A stretch of 64,000 nt of DNA from Geothrix fuzhouensis (GTDB lineage Bacteria; Acidobacteriota; Holophagae; Holophagales; Holophagaceae). The notes beneath the pieces are model-generated. The model saw only the letters and a list, made by a program, of their open reading frames with translations. It searched no databases and had not been told where the DNA came from. Positions 30,023 through 39,123 of this stretch are shown here, one piece after another. The stretch spans positions 186,001 through 250,000 of the forward strand of contig NZ_JANHMQ010000003.1 in NCBI RefSeq assembly GCF_024609325.1, in the 5' to 3' direction. Numbering within the stretch: the first letter of the stretch is position 1; each line of letters starts with the position of its first letter. A program made the position numbers and the translations under genes.

Positions 30023-31720
30023 TCAGTTCACCGTCAGGCCGTAGGAGACGGTGCCGCTTGAGTAGGTCCGAAGGGGGTCCACCCGGACCCGCACCACGTA
30101 GGTTCCCGCGGGCAGGCTCGTTTCGTTGATGACCCCGTTGCCGGCGCTCGAAGCTTCAGCCCAGGTCAGCAGGCCGAACGTGTCGAAGAGTTCCATCAGG
30201 AGGCCGGGGCCGGGGGCGGTGAGGGTCAGGGTTCGGGGGCCCGGGGAACCCTGGACAAAGCGGAAGGCCTGGGCCGTGTCGCGGTCATAGAAGTAACCCA
30301 GGGCCGGCCAATCGGTGGGGAAGCTCCCGGAGACATTGATTGGGAGGGGGGATACGGTCCACAGCGTGGGGCCATTCAGGTAGATGGAGGATGTGGGATC
30401 TGTTCCGTTCCCCACGTTCTCCAGGTTCAGCTCATTGGCGAGAGGGGTGGCGGCGGTGAGCCCCGCCAGGCGCTTGAGACCCGTGAGGTAGGTGGGGTAA
30501 CAGGCAAGGGGCGTATGCCCGAATTCATAGTCGTTCGGGGTGAAGGCCGGGTTTGCGGCCTTCCACATCGTCTGCAGACCCGCTGGGGTGCCGTTGAAGA
30601 TGGCGGCGTTCTTCCAGATGCCCCAGAGGGTCACGGCGACGGAACCCCGGGCGAACTCGCCCTTGGCGGCGGTGGGCACGTACGTGTGATCAGTGAGGTC
30701 GAAGACATCTACCCGGGGCACTCCGCCGGCATCCACATAGCTGTCGAGGATCTGGCTATTGTTGCGGGCTGCTGCGGAGAGGAAGTCCGAGAACCCCGCC
30801 ACGAAGGCGGCTGTGGATTCGCTCTGCACGCCGCGGTCCACCCAGACGTTGTCGTTGTCCCGGCGGAGGAGGGAGAGGCTGCTGCTGCCATCGGCCTTGA
30901 AGCTATAGTCCGCGAAGAGCAGACGGGCATAGGTTTCCTGCAGCACGCCGTCGTCCCACTCATCTGTTTCTGTGCCGGCGGCCCCGCTGTCCAGACCGTA
31001 CACCTGATGGCCGAAGAGGGCGCGGCCGCTGTCGGAGACCAGGATGGTGGATCCGGAGCTGGTCAGGACCGTGGGATAGGTGCGCTGCTGGTCCGCCCCG
31101 TTCGTGCTGGTGGTCCAGAAGGTGTGGAGGTTGGGCAGGCGCAGGGTGGTGGAGCCATCCATGTCGCGCACGGCGGCCGCGAAGGTCACGCCCTGGTCGG
31201 CGATGTTGAAGGCCCCGGCGATGCGGTTGCTGGCCAGGGCGGTGACGGACAGGGTGCCGTCCCGATCCGCCAGGAAGGTCCCGCTGGTGACGCTCCAGGT
31301 GGGGATGGCGGTGAACGCGCTGAGGCTTACGGCCCCGGACGGCAGAGGAGCGTTCTTCACGCTGCCCCGCATGAAGAAGCTGGTGGGATCTGCGCTGGGC
31401 ACCTGGTATTGGGCGAACACCTGCACATAGACGGACAGGCCCCGAGGCACACTGGTCAGGCCCGTCCCATCGCTGCCGAGGTAGCCGGAGGACAGCAGGG
31501 CGCCCGAGGCCAGGTCCCTGACCTCCGCCCAGCAGTACCGGGCGGGGCGGAGGGTGATGGTGCCCAGGCCATTGGTGCTGAGGGCTGGCTTCTCGAACTG
31601 GGCCTGGAGGGTGATCTGGGCGTCGGACCCGTAGGAGGAACTGGAGCTGCCTCCGCCGCAGGCGAACAGGAGCGAGAGGCCAATAAGGCCGGTGAGGAAT
31701 CGCCAGGTGGGTAGGCGCAT
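30023..31720 (-). CDS. Predicted lipoprotein of unknown function
   Basis: A 565-residue exported protein. The signal peptide from MRLPTWRFL ends in the lipobox LFAC followed by GGGSSSSS, so it should be lipid-anchored. The rest is rich in Ser, Thr, Gly and aromatic residues with no motif I recognise; the final ~100 residues resemble a pre-peptidase C-terminal type beta domain (TLTLTAPGPGLLMELFD, AGTYVVRVRVD). I chose ATG at 31720; the upstream in-frame start lacks a signal peptide. It converges on the ThiS-like gene with three bases between stops. Confidence 0.75.
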   Translation of the reverse strand: MRLPTWRFLTGLIGLSLLFACGGGSSSSSYGSDAQITLQAQFEKPALSTNGLGTITLRPARYCWAEVRDLASGALLSSGYLGSDGTGLTSVPRGLSVYVQVFAQYQVPSADPTSFFMRGSVKNAPLPSGAVSLSAFTAIPTWSVTSGTFLADRDGTLSVTALASNRIAGAFNIADQGVTFAAAVRDMDGSTTLRLPNLHTFWTTSTNGADQQRTYPTVLTSSGSTILVSDSGRALFGHQVYGLDSGAAGTETDEWDDGVLQETYARLLFADYSFKADGSSSLSLLRRDNDNVWVDRGVQSESTAAFVAGFSDFLSAAARNNSQILDSYVDAGGVPRVDVFDLTDHTYVPTAAKGEFARGSVAVTLWGIWKNAAIFNGTPAGLQTMWKAANPAFTPNDYEFGHTPLACYPTYLTGLKRLAGLTAATPLANELNLENVGNGTDPTSSIYLNGPTLWTVSPLPINVSGSFPTDWPALGYFYDRDTAQAFRFVQGSPGPRTLTLTAPGPGLLMELFDTFGLLTWAEASSAGNGVINETSLPAGTYVVRVRVDPLRTYSSGTVSYGLTVN

Positions 31721-31796
31721 GGGGGCTCCGGGGTGGGTAGAAACGTCCAGGGTCAAGGGTCGTGCCAGGATCGGCCCAAGGCCAGACCCAAGGTGT

Positions 31797-32924
31797 CTAG
31801 CGCCAAACTTCCCAGCGGCCGCCCGGCCACCGGCCCAGGGCGCGGAGGGCCCAGGCGGTCGGAAGGACCAGTGGGACCGGGGATCCGCCCGCGGGGGCCT
31901 CGCTCTGAAAGCGGTGGAATTCGTCGACCAGGCCCTGGTCCAGGAAAGCCCTGGCCAGGGTGCCGCCGCCTTCTACCAGCACCCGGCCCACGCCGCGCGC
32001 GGTCAGTTCATGCAACAGATGGCGCAAACTGCATCCCTGAGGTCCCGGAGGCAGGCGCAGATCCTCCACGCCCCGCAGGGGTTCCGGATCTCCTGTGACG
32101 GCCCGCAGGGCGGGCTGGCCGGCCACGGGTTGCCAGACCCGGGCCCCGGCGGGCACCTGACCGGCATTGTCCAGGACCACCCGGTGGAAGAGCCGGTGGG
32201 GGGCCGTGGGCGCGGGCCAGCGGTCCGTGAGCTGGGGATCATCCACTTCAGCCGTGTGCCGGCCAACCACGATGGCTTCCGAGGCCCGCCGCAGGGCGTG
32301 GCCCAGGCGCTGAACCGCTGGTGGCGTGATGGGGGTTGTTCGTCCCGGAGGACCCAGGGAACCGTCCGCTCCCAACGCCAGCTTGAGGCTCACCCAGGGC
32401 AAGCCCGTATGGATGAGCTTGAAGAAGGGGGCGTGGAACCGGGCGCAGGCCTCGCCCAGCAGGCCCTCCTCCACCCTGACCCCCTGGGCCCGGAGGATGG
32501 CCAAGCCACCCCCATCCACCCGGGGGTTGGGATCGCGCACGCCCACCACCACCCGGGAAATACCCGCCTGGAGGAGTGCCAGGGTGCACGGCCCCGTGCG
32601 CCCCTGGTGGCAGCAAGGCTCCAGCGTCACGTAGGCGGTGGCGCCCCGCACATCTTCGTCCCGCGCCTCGGCGTCCCGCAGGGCCATGATCTCGCCGTGG
32701 GGATCCCCCGCCCGGGTGTGGGCGCCAGCGCCCAAGACGCGACCCTCTTTCACCAGGACGCAGCCCACCGGCGGGTTGGGGCTGGAGAGGCCCACGCCCT
32801 TGAGGCCCTCCCGCAGGGCCAGGGCCATGAAACGGGCGTCGCCTTCCAGACCCTCGGGATCCGGCCAGGGGCCGCCCGTGGCCAGGGCCCAGGCGACCTC
32901 AGGAGTCAGGTCCGGCTCAAGCAT
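31797..32924 (-). CDS. ribD: Bifunctional riboflavin deaminase/reductase RibD
   Basis: A 375-residue fusion. The N-terminal deaminase has the zinc motif with PHGEIMAL and VTLEPCCHQGRTGPC; the C-terminal half is the NADPH-dependent reductase (SLKLALGADG, VLVEGGGTLARAFL). It converts diaminohydroxyphosphoribosylaminopyrimidine towards ribityl-lumazine precursors. I chose ATG at 32924, eight bases inside the end of ftsY; an earlier in-frame ATG would read through ftsY sequence. ribF lies 15 kb away; other rib genes are absent here. Confidence 0.9.
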   Translation of the reverse strand: MLEPDLTPEVAWALATGGPWPDPEGLEGDARFMALALREGLKGVGLSSPNPPVGCVLVKEGRVLGAGAHTRAGDPHGEIMALRDAEARDEDVRGATAYVTLEPCCHQGRTGPCTLALLQAGISRVVVGVRDPNPRVDGGGLAILRAQGVRVEEGLLGEACARFHAPFFKLIHTGLPWVSLKLALGADGSLGPPGRTTPITPPAVQRLGHALRRASEAIVVGRHTAEVDDPQLTDRWPAPTAPHRLFHRVVLDNAGQVPAGARVWQPVAGQPALRAVTGDPEPLRGVEDLRLPPGPQGCSLRHLLHELTARGVGRVLVEGGGTLARAFLDQGLVDEFHRFQSEAPAGGSPVPLVLPTAWALRALGRWPGGRWEVWR

Positions 32925-33828
32925 CCAAGAGCCCATCCACGAAGGCTTCGGCGTCGAAGGGGACGAGGTCGTCAACCCCCTCGCCGACGCCCACGAAGGC
33001 GATGGGGAGCTTCAGGCGGTCCAGGATGGGCACCACCACGCCCCCCTTCGCGCTACCGTCCAGCTTGGTGAGCACCAAGTCCGTGACACCGGCGACCCGG
33101 GCGAACACCTCGGCCTGCTGCAGGCCGTTCTGGCCCGTGGTGGCGTCCAGCACCAGGAGCACCCGGTGGGGCGCGTCCGGAATCACCTTCTGGAGGCTGC
33201 GGCGGATCTTGTCCAGCTCCTTCATGAGGTGGTCCTTGGTGTGGAGTCGACCCGCCGTGTCGATGAGCACCCAGGGCGTGCCCTTGGCCTGGGCGCTGGT
33301 GGCCCCATCGAAGGCGATGGCGGCCGGGTCGCCCCCCATCTGGTTGCGGATGACGGGCACCCCGGCCCGCTCGCCCCAGCGTTCCAGCTGGTCGATGGCG
33401 GCGGCGCGGAAGGTGTCCCCCGCCACCACCAGGACGCCCTCGCCTCGTTGCTTCAGATGGGCGGCGAGCTTGCCCAGGGTGGTGGTCTTGCCGACGCCGT
33501 TGACGCCCACCAGCATCACCACCTGCGTTCCGGTCGCCGCGAAGGGCTGGGCCGCCCGCTGCCGGAGGAGTTTCAGCAACTCATCCTTCAGCACGGCCTT
33601 GGGGTTGATCTCAGACCCACCCCTCAGCTCGAAGCGGAGCCGCGCCATGAGCTGGTCCACGGCCCTCACGCCCAGGTCCGCCTGGAGCAGCAGGTCTTCC
33701 AGTTCTTCGAGCTGGTCCTCGTCCAGGCGCTGCAGGCCCAGCAGGCGGCCCATGGGCGCCAGCACCAGCTCCTGGGTGCGTTTCAGCCCCTGCTTGAACT
33801 TGTCGAACAGGCCACCCAGAAGACCCAC
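32917..33828 (-). CDS. ftsY: Signal recognition particle receptor FtsY
   Basis: About 303 residues making the N and G domains of the SRP GTPase receptor. Motifs are GVNGVGKTTTLGKLA, DTFRAAAIDQLERW, DTAGRLHTKDHLM and TKLDGSAKGG. It lacks the long acidic A domain of E. coli FtsY. The exact start is uncertain: GTG at 33828 has GAGG at a good distance and gives the usual GLFDKFKQGL opening; another GTG is two codons upstream. A perfect parS-like site lies 60 bases upstream. ribD follows with an eight-base overlap. Confidence 0.93.
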   Translation of the reverse strand: MGLLGGLFDKFKQGLKRTQELVLAPMGRLLGLQRLDEDQLEELEDLLLQADLGVRAVDQLMARLRFELRGGSEINPKAVLKDELLKLLRQRAAQPFAATGTQVVMLVGVNGVGKTTTLGKLAAHLKQRGEGVLVVAGDTFRAAAIDQLERWGERAGVPVIRNQMGGDPAAIAFDGATSAQAKGTPWVLIDTAGRLHTKDHLMKELDKIRRSLQKVIPDAPHRVLLVLDATTGQNGLQQAEVFARVAGVTDLVLTKLDGSAKGGVVVPILDRLKLPIAFVGVGEGVDDLVPFDAEAFVDGLLDA

Positions 33829-33887
33829 GCCCACCTCGCGGATCCAGTCTACCGAAGGGGGCCCGGTTCCTGCCCTTCTTTCACGGA

Positions 33888-33901
33888 GTTCCACGTGGAA
33901 C
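33888..33901. other. parS-like palindrome, perfect
   Basis: GTTCCACGTGGAAC, flanked by a on both sides, is a second perfect copy of the palindrome at 26027. It lies just upstream of ftsY, in the spacer after the small hypothetical gene, about 12.6 kb from the proposed origin. Confidence 0.75.
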
Positions 33902-33908
33902 AACTGGT

Positions 33909-34295
33909 CTAGAACCCAGGCTTTGCCCTGAATTGGGAAGGCGTGAACGGGGCTGCCAGGGGGGCGGCCCAAGTGGGGGTGCGATCGGGCCAAGGCCACG
34001 GGTTGAAATTCACGCTCCCCCCCGTGCTCGAGGCCAACCCCGCCAAACCCAACAACAACAAAAGATCCGCGAGAGGATTCACCAGAGGCTCGGGTCCCCC
34101 GGGGCGCAGGCTGCGGGGATCCACCGAAAGCCGGGCGGTCCAGAGGGGCCTGGGCGCGGGCGGCGACCACGGCCGCCCCAGCTCCTCGACCGGGCAGACC
34201 AGTTCCCTGGGTGCTTGGAATGCGCCGGGCAGAGGCGCCTGGTTGAAGGCCAGGGGCGGCAACTGGAGGACGAGGGTGAAGGCTTCGGTGAGCAT
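33909..34295 (-). CDS. Hypothetical protein between TPR gene and ftsY
   Basis: A 128-residue open frame with no family I recognise. It is proline- and leucine-rich, with one hydrophobic stretch near residues 75-88 (ADLLLLLGLAGLA). ATG at 34295 has GGGGTGA just upstream. It fits neatly between two genes on the same strand, 50 bases after the TPR gene and about 80 before ftsY, which argues that it is real; the biased composition argues for caution. Confidence 0.45.
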   Translation of the reverse strand: MLTEAFTLVLQLPPLAFNQAPLPGAFQAPRELVCPVEELGRPWSPPAPRPLWTARLSVDPRSLRPGGPEPLVNPLADLLLLLGLAGLASSTGGSVNFNPWPWPDRTPTWAAPLAAPFTPSQFRAKPGF

Positions 34296-34345
34296 GGGTC
34301 ACCCCGTGGAAGGGTCGGCCCCGGCCTTGGCCTGGGCAAGGTTCT

Positions 34346-35203
34346 TCAGGGTTGCTGGGGGTAGGCGGCCGCCATCTTGTCCGCTTGCCGCAGGTTCTCC
34401 TGGAGCACCGGGTCGCCGGGGCGCAAGGCCAGGGCGGCCTTGAAGTCGTCGCGGCTGGCGGCGTACTGCTTCAGGTTGAACCGGGCGATCCCGCGGTTGA
34501 ACAGGGCCTCCATCTGACCCGGCTCCAGCTTCAGGGCCTGGTCGAAGGCCGCCTGGGCGTCGGCCCAGGCTTTGTGCTGCAGGGCGGCACGCCCCAGGTT
34601 GTTCCAGGCATGGGCGGCCTTGGGATTGGCCTGCACCGCCTGCTTGAGCACGGCGGTCGCCTCGTCGAAGCGCCCCAGGTGGGAGAGGGCCTCGCCCTTC
34701 CAGCCCAGGGCCTCGGCATCCCCAGGCTTCCGAGTGAGGATGGTGCCGGAGAGGGCAAGGAGGGCCTTCCAGTCCCCGGCCAGCCGGGCTTCGACACAGG
34801 CGTTGGCGTAGCCGTCGGGCTGGCCCAGCCGGCCATTCTCCGCGTGGGCCGCCATGGCCTCCCGGTGTCGGCCGAGCTGGCTGAGGGCCTGGGCCCGGTA
34901 GAGCCGGTAGGTGCCTAGGCGGGGCTTGCCTCTGCCTTCAATCTGGGGCGTGAGGGTCCTGCAGGCCTCGGCGAGGCGGGCCCAGCGCTGGCTCCGATTG
35001 AGGGCCTGGAGCCAGTACTCGTAGTGCTGGCGGCGGACCTTGGGCGAAGCCTTCTCGAACCAGTCCGCGAGACCCGGCCAGTCGTCGGCCTGCAACAGGG
35101 CCTCCATGGCGGGGGGAAGGCCCTTGTCGGTGCCCAGCTCGAGTACCTGGGTCTGGACAGCCGAGGGCTTGGGCGGGGGAGCCGCGGTGAACAACATCAG
35201 CAT
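34346..35203 (-). CDS. TPR-repeat protein
   Basis: A 285-residue protein with a short N-terminal hydrophobic stretch (MLMLFTAAP) that may be a poor signal peptide. From about residue 150 to the end it consists of tetratricopeptide repeats, for instance AEALGWKGEALSHLGRFDEA and AHAWNNLGRAAL. Such repeats bind partner proteins; none is indicated here. ATG at 35203 lies seven bases after the lon stop, so it is probably cotranscribed with lon. Confidence 0.8.
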   Translation of the reverse strand: MLMLFTAAPPPKPSAVQTQVLELGTDKGLPPAMEALLQADDWPGLADWFEKASPKVRRQHYEYWLQALNRSQRWARLAEACRTLTPQIEGRGKPRLGTYRLYRAQALSQLGRHREAMAAHAENGRLGQPDGYANACVEARLAGDWKALLALSGTILTRKPGDAEALGWKGEALSHLGRFDEATAVLKQAVQANPKAAHAWNNLGRAALQHKAWADAQAAFDQALKLEPGQMEALFNRGIARFNLKQYAASRDDFKAALALRPGDPVLQENLRQADKMAAAYPQQP

Positions 35204-35210
35204 GACGACC

Positions 35211-37628
35211 TCAGCGTTTAGGTTTGGATTTGGGCTTGGACTTGGAGGCCACGGATTCGGGCCGCTTCCAGCCCACCAGTGCGTACTCAAAGACTTCCTC
35301 GACGTGCTTCACGGGGTGGAAGTGCAGCTGTTTGCGCAATTCGGGATCGATCTCCTCCAGATCCTTCTGGTTGGCGTGGGGGATGAGGATGTCCTTGATC
35401 CCGAGCCGGAGGGCCGCCAGGGCCTTTTCCTTGAGGCCGCCGATGGCCAGGGCCTCGCCGCGGAGATCGATCTCGCCGGTCATGGCCAGGGTGTTCTTCA
35501 CGGGGATGTCCTTGAGCACGGACAGCAGCACGGTGGCAATGGCTAGGCCCGCGCTGGGACCGTCCTTGGGGATGGCGCCTTCGGGGAAGTGGATGTGGAG
35601 ATCCTGCTTCTGGAAGACCTCCGGATCAATCTGGAAGGCCTCGCCCCGGCTGCGGATGTAGCTCAGGGCCGCCTGGGCGCTTTCCTTCATGACATCGCCC
35701 AGCTGCCCCGTGAGGGTGAGCAGGCCTTTACCCGGCATTCGGAGGGCCTCGACGAAGAGGACGTCGCCGCCCACCGAGGTCCAAGCCAGGCCCGTCACCA
35801 CGCCCACCCTTGGCGCTTTCAGCCGCTCGTCCTGCAGGAGCTTCACGGGCCCCAGCAGCTCGTGGATGGATTCGTCGGTAAGCACGAGTTTCTTCTTCAG
35901 CGCGCCCTCGGCCACCCGGCGGGCCACCTTGCGGCAGACGGCACCGATCTCGCGTTCCAGCTGGCGCAGGCCGGCCTCGCGGGTGTAGCCCGTGATGATG
36001 GCCTTCAGCGCCTTCTTGGGGATGGAGAGCTGCTTCCGCGTGACGCCGTGCTTCTCCAGCTGCTTGGGGATCAGGTGCTGCTCGGCGATGCCCAGCTTCT
36101 CCTCCAGCGTGTAGCTGTTGAGGTAGATGATCTCCATGCGGTCCTTGAAGGCCGGGTGGATAGGCTCCAGCTCGTTGGCGTTGGCCAGGAAGAGCACCTG
36201 GCTGAGGTCCAGGGGCACGTTCAGGTAGTGGTCGCGGAAGGTGTGGTTCTGCTCGGGATCCAGCACCTCCAGCAACGCCGCGCTGGGGTCGCCCCGCTGG
36301 TCGCGGCCGATCTTGTCCACCTCGTCGAGCATGATCACGGGGTTCATGCTCTTCACCTGGTGGAGGGCCTGCACGATGCGGCCCGGCATGGCGCCGACGT
36401 AGGTGCGGCGGTGGCCCCGGATCTCGCTCTCGTCATGCACGCCGCCGAGCGAGATGCGCGAGTACTTGCGGCCGAGGGCCCGGGCGATGGACTTGCCGAG
36501 TGAGGTCTTGCCCACGCCCGGAGGGCCCACGAAGCAAAGGATGGTGCCGCGCAGATCGGGCTTCAGCTTGCGGACGGCGAGGAATTCCAGGATGCGGTCC
36601 TTGATCTTCGCCAGGCCGAAGTGGTCCTCGTCCAGCACGGTCTGGGCCTGCGTGAGGTCCAGGTTGTCCTCGGTGAAGGTGCCCCAGGGCAGCTCCGTCA
36701 TCCACTCCAGGTAGGTCCGCGTCACGGCGGTCTCGCTGGAATCCGGATGCATGCGCTCCAGCTTCTTGAGGTTGCGCTCGATCTCCACCATGGGATCCTC
36801 GGGCACCGTCATCTTGGCCAGCTTGTCGCGGAAGGCCGTGATCTCCTCGGCCAGCTCCGAACCCTCGCCCAGCTCCTGCTGGATGGCCTTGAGCTGCTGG
36901 CGGAGGTAGTACTCCCGCTGGCTCTTGTCCATCTCGCCGCGCGCTTCCATGGTGATCTTCTGCTGCACCTCCAGCAGCTGGATCTCCCGCTGGAGCAGCT
37001 CGTTCACGCGCTTCAGCCGCAGGCCGGGATGGGCGATCTCCAGCACTTCCTGGGTCTGCGCGAGCTTGAGGTCGAGGTTGGAGGCCACCAGATCCGCCAG
37101 GCGGCCCGGGTTGTCCAGGTTGCTGGCGATGACCAGCACTTCCTGAGGCAGGGTCTTGCCCAGGGCCACGGCCTTTTCGAGCGTCTGCTTCACGCTGCGC
37201 AGCAAGGCATCCTGCTCCAGATCCGGGGATTTCATCTCGGGCTCGGCCAGGGGCTCCACCCGCGCCTTGAAGAGGTTCTCCGTCTCCGTGAAGTACTCCA
37301 CGCGCACCCGCTGGAGGCCCTGCACCAGGGCCCGGATGCGGCCGTCCGGCAGCTTCAGCACCCGCATGATCAGGGCTGCCGTGCCCACCTGGTAGAGGTC
37401 TTCGGGCCGGGGGTTGTCCATCTCCGTCTGCTTCTGTGACAGCAGCAGGATCATCCGGTTCTCCACCAGGGCCGTGTCGATGGCGCGGATGGACTTCTCC
37501 CGGCTGACGCTGAGGGGCAGGATCACGTAGGGGTAGACCACCACGTCCCGCAGGGGCAGCACCGGCAGTTCCTCGGGCAGCTTAGGGGTTTCGTCAGGGG
37601 TGGGGGGCAGGAGGATATCGTCAGCCAC
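35211..37628 (-). CDS. lon: ATP-dependent protease Lon
   Basis: An 805-residue Lon. The N-terminal substrate-binding domain starts [14 protein letters not shown]; the AAA+ module shows [15 protein letters not shown] and [22 protein letters not shown]; the protease domain has the catalytic serine in [10 protein letters not shown]. It degrades misfolded and regulatory proteins in the cytosol. Start is GTG at 37628, with GAGG five bases upstream. A structured repeat ends 27 bases upstream of this start, so the leader of lon may come from that element. The tail is lysine-rich. Confidence 0.96.
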   Translation of the reverse strand: MADDILLPPTPDETPKLPEELPVLPLRDVVVYPYVILPLSVSREKSIRAIDTALVENRMILLLSQKQTEMDNPRPEDLYQVGTAALIMRVLKLPDGRIRALVQGLQRVRVEYFTETENLFKARVEPLAEPEMKSPDLEQDALLRSVKQTLEKAVALGKTLPQEVLVIASNLDNPGRLADLVASNLDLKLAQTQEVLEIAHPGLRLKRVNELLQREIQLLEVQQKITMEARGEMDKSQREYYLRQQLKAIQQELGEGSELAEEITAFRDKLAKMTVPEDPMVEIERNLKKLERMHPDSSETAVTRTYLEWMTELPWGTFTEDNLDLTQAQTVLDEDHFGLAKIKDRILEFLAVRKLKPDLRGTILCFVGPPGVGKTSLGKSIARALGRKYSRISLGGVHDESEIRGHRRTYVGAMPGRIVQALHQVKSMNPVIMLDEVDKIGRDQRGDPSAALLEVLDPEQNHTFRDHYLNVPLDLSQVLFLANANELEPIHPAFKDRMEIIYLNSYTLEEKLGIAEQHLIPKQLEKHGVTRKQLSIPKKALKAIITGYTREAGLRQLEREIGAVCRKVARRVAEGALKKKLVLTDESIHELLGPVKLLQDERLKAPRVGVVTGLAWTSVGGDVLFVEALRMPGKGLLTLTGQLGDVMKESAQAALSYIRSRGEAFQIDPEVFQKQDLHIHFPEGAIPKDGPSAGLAIATVLLSVLKDIPVKNTLAMTGEIDLRGEALAIGGLKEKALAALRLGIKDILIPHANQKDLEEIDPELRKQLHFHPVKHVEEVFEYALVGWKRPESVASKSKPKSKPKR

Positions 37629-37655
37629 AAAAACCTCGGACCCTAGGATACCCTC

Positions 37656-37986
37656 AGAGTGCCCAACAAAACCCCACGGCGCCGCGCGAGGGCGGCCGGG
37701 CGAGCGAGGCGAGGAACGCGAGTCGAAGCGTAGCGGGTACTACGCGCGACGAGCGTGATGAAGCATCGCCCTCCACCTGACGAGCCCTGCCCCGCAGGGC
37801 CCTTCCGCTCGCAGGCTTGCGGAGGTGGAGCCTCCCCGCCACCCCTCGCCCGAAGGGAGGAAGCCAGACGGGCGCCCCGCGGCGTCAGGGCCCTTGAACG
37901 ATGTCCCGCATCGCCCCGCGGGCCCTTCCTTACGGTGCATCCCGCCTGGCTTCCTCGCGGCATCGTCGGGTTTTGTTGGGCACTCT
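37656..37986 (-). repeat. Structured palindromic repeat, copy 2
   Basis: The longest of three related elements (331 bp). Outer arms 37656-37674 (AGAGTGCCCAACAAAACCC) and 37968-37986 are perfect 19 bp inverted repeats with a sequence unlike the arms of the other copies. The core shares the hairpin GCGTAG/CTACGC, the GAGGAAGCCAG helix, and a hairpin at 37898-37914 whose stem differs from copy 1 by paired changes. About 50 extra bases, themselves including a GGAGG/CCTCC-type pairing, account for its greater length. The right arm overlaps the first base of the nrdR stop codon and the left arm lies just upstream of lon. Confidence 0.9.
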
Positions 37987-38579
37987 CACTTCTTGCGGGT
38001 CCTCAGGGTTGGGGCCTCGGCTTCGCCCGGGAACAGCGCCGGGGAGATGGGTTTGGTGGGTTCCGAGGAGGGTGGCGTGGCCGCAGGCGGCGGCCCGCCC
38101 CGCCCTGCCGTCGCCTCCTTGTGGGCCTCCTTGTGCATGAGGCCCTCCAGGGCCTTCACGAAGTCCGGCAGGTCCTTGAAATCGCGATACACGCTGGCGA
38201 AGCGCACGTAGGCCACCTGATCCAGGGCCTTCAGCTCATCCATGACCAGCTCGCCCAGCTCGCGGCTGCGGATCTCGCGGTCGGGCCGCTCCATGAGCCG
38301 GGCCTGCACGTCCGCCACCAGCTCCTCGATGCGGGCCAGGGAGACGGGCCGTTTCTGGCAGGCCAGCAGCAGGCCCTTCATGAGCTTCTGCCGGTCGAAG
38401 GGCTCGCGCCGGCCGTCCTTCTTGAGGATCACCAGGGGCACTTCCTCCACCCGCTCGTAGCTGGTGAAGCGCCGGGCGCAGGACAGGCACTCCCGGCGTC
38501 GGCGGATGGAATCGCCCTCGCGGGACTCGCGCGAGTCCACCACCTTGTCCTCGATGTGCCCGCAGAAGGGACAGCGCAC
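37986..38579 (-). CDS. nrdR: Transcriptional repressor NrdR
   Basis: A 197-residue regulator of ribonucleotide reductase genes. The zinc ribbon ([19 protein letters not shown], then [15 protein letters not shown]) and the ATP-cone ([17 protein letters not shown]) are intact. The family is usually about 150-160 residues; here a Pro/Ala/Lys-rich tail of roughly 40 residues follows the cone. It binds NrdR boxes when dATP is high. It lies upstream of lon, separated by a structured repeat that overlaps its stop codon. No nrd genes are in the window. Confidence 0.94.
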   Translation of the reverse strand: MRCPFCGHIEDKVVDSRESREGDSIRRRRECLSCARRFTSYERVEEVPLVILKKDGRREPFDRQKLMKGLLLACQKRPVSLARIEELVADVQARLMERPDREIRSRELGELVMDELKALDQVAYVRFASVYRDFKDLPDFVKALEGLMHKEAHKEATAGRGGPPPAATPPSSEPTKPISPALFPGEAEAPTLRTRKK

Positions 38580-38598
38580 GGTTGCTCCCGGATCGTTC

Positions 38599-39045
38599 CT
38601 AGACCTCCACCACGCGAGGCGTCATCACCACCTCGCAGGTGACGGAATTGGCCACGAAGCAGTACTTGTGGGCCTTCTCAAAGAGCTCGGTCACCTTGGC
38701 CATGCTGGTGCCCCGGGGCACGCGGAGGATCGGGCGCAGGTGCACCTGGGTGATGCGCGTGATCTTGTCGATGGTGTCGAGCACGGCTTCGGCGTGATCC
38801 TCGTAGCCCACCACCTCGACCTTGGCCTTCGCGCAGAGCGCCAGGAAGGTGAGCATGTGGCAGGTGGCCAGGGCCGAGCCCAGCAGATCTTCGGGGTTCC
38901 AGCGGTCGGCGTCGCCGGCGTATTCCGGCGCGCTGCTGACGGCGAGCGCGTGCTTGCCGGGGGTGGTGACGGTGGCGTTGCGGGAGTAGCTGGCGTCGTG
39001 GGTGTTGCCGGTCCAGGAGAGCGTGAGGGGATAGTGGTGGGCCAT
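38599..39045 (-). CDS. OsmC-family peroxiredoxin-like protein
   Basis: A 148-residue OsmC/Ohr-superfamily protein. The two redox cysteines are in [10 protein letters not shown] and [10 protein letters not shown]; the central [14 protein letters not shown] is a family hallmark. Such proteins reduce organic or lipid hydroperoxides, though this YhfA/OsmC subfamily has looser specificity. ATG at 39045; nrdR begins 19 bases downstream, so both may be cotranscribed. Confidence 0.88.
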   Translation of the reverse strand: MAHHYPLTLSWTGNTHDASYSRNATVTTPGKHALAVSSAPEYAGDADRWNPEDLLGSALATCHMLTFLALCAKAKVEVVGYEDHAEAVLDTIDKITRITQVHLRPILRVPRGTSMAKVTELFEKAHKYCFVANSVTCEVVMTPRVVEV

Positions 39046-39123
39046 GGGGTTCTCCTCGGGGAAGCCTGCGCCCAGGATGCCACAGCGCCCACCTGCTAGC
39101 CTGGATCCACCCCCGGAGTCTCC

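Noticed and set aside
33829-34302. A longer N-terminal A domain for FtsY using the in-frame upstream sequence
   Set aside because: The extension is Pro/Gly/Arg-rich, lacks the acidic character of A domains, and runs antisense-like through the spacer and a parS-like site.
37643-37963. Open frames inside the structured repeats (also 10148-10342 and 50238-50525) with similar translations
   Set aside because: The similarity follows from the shared nucleotide core. Insertions break the frame register and the paired changes preserve helices rather than residues.
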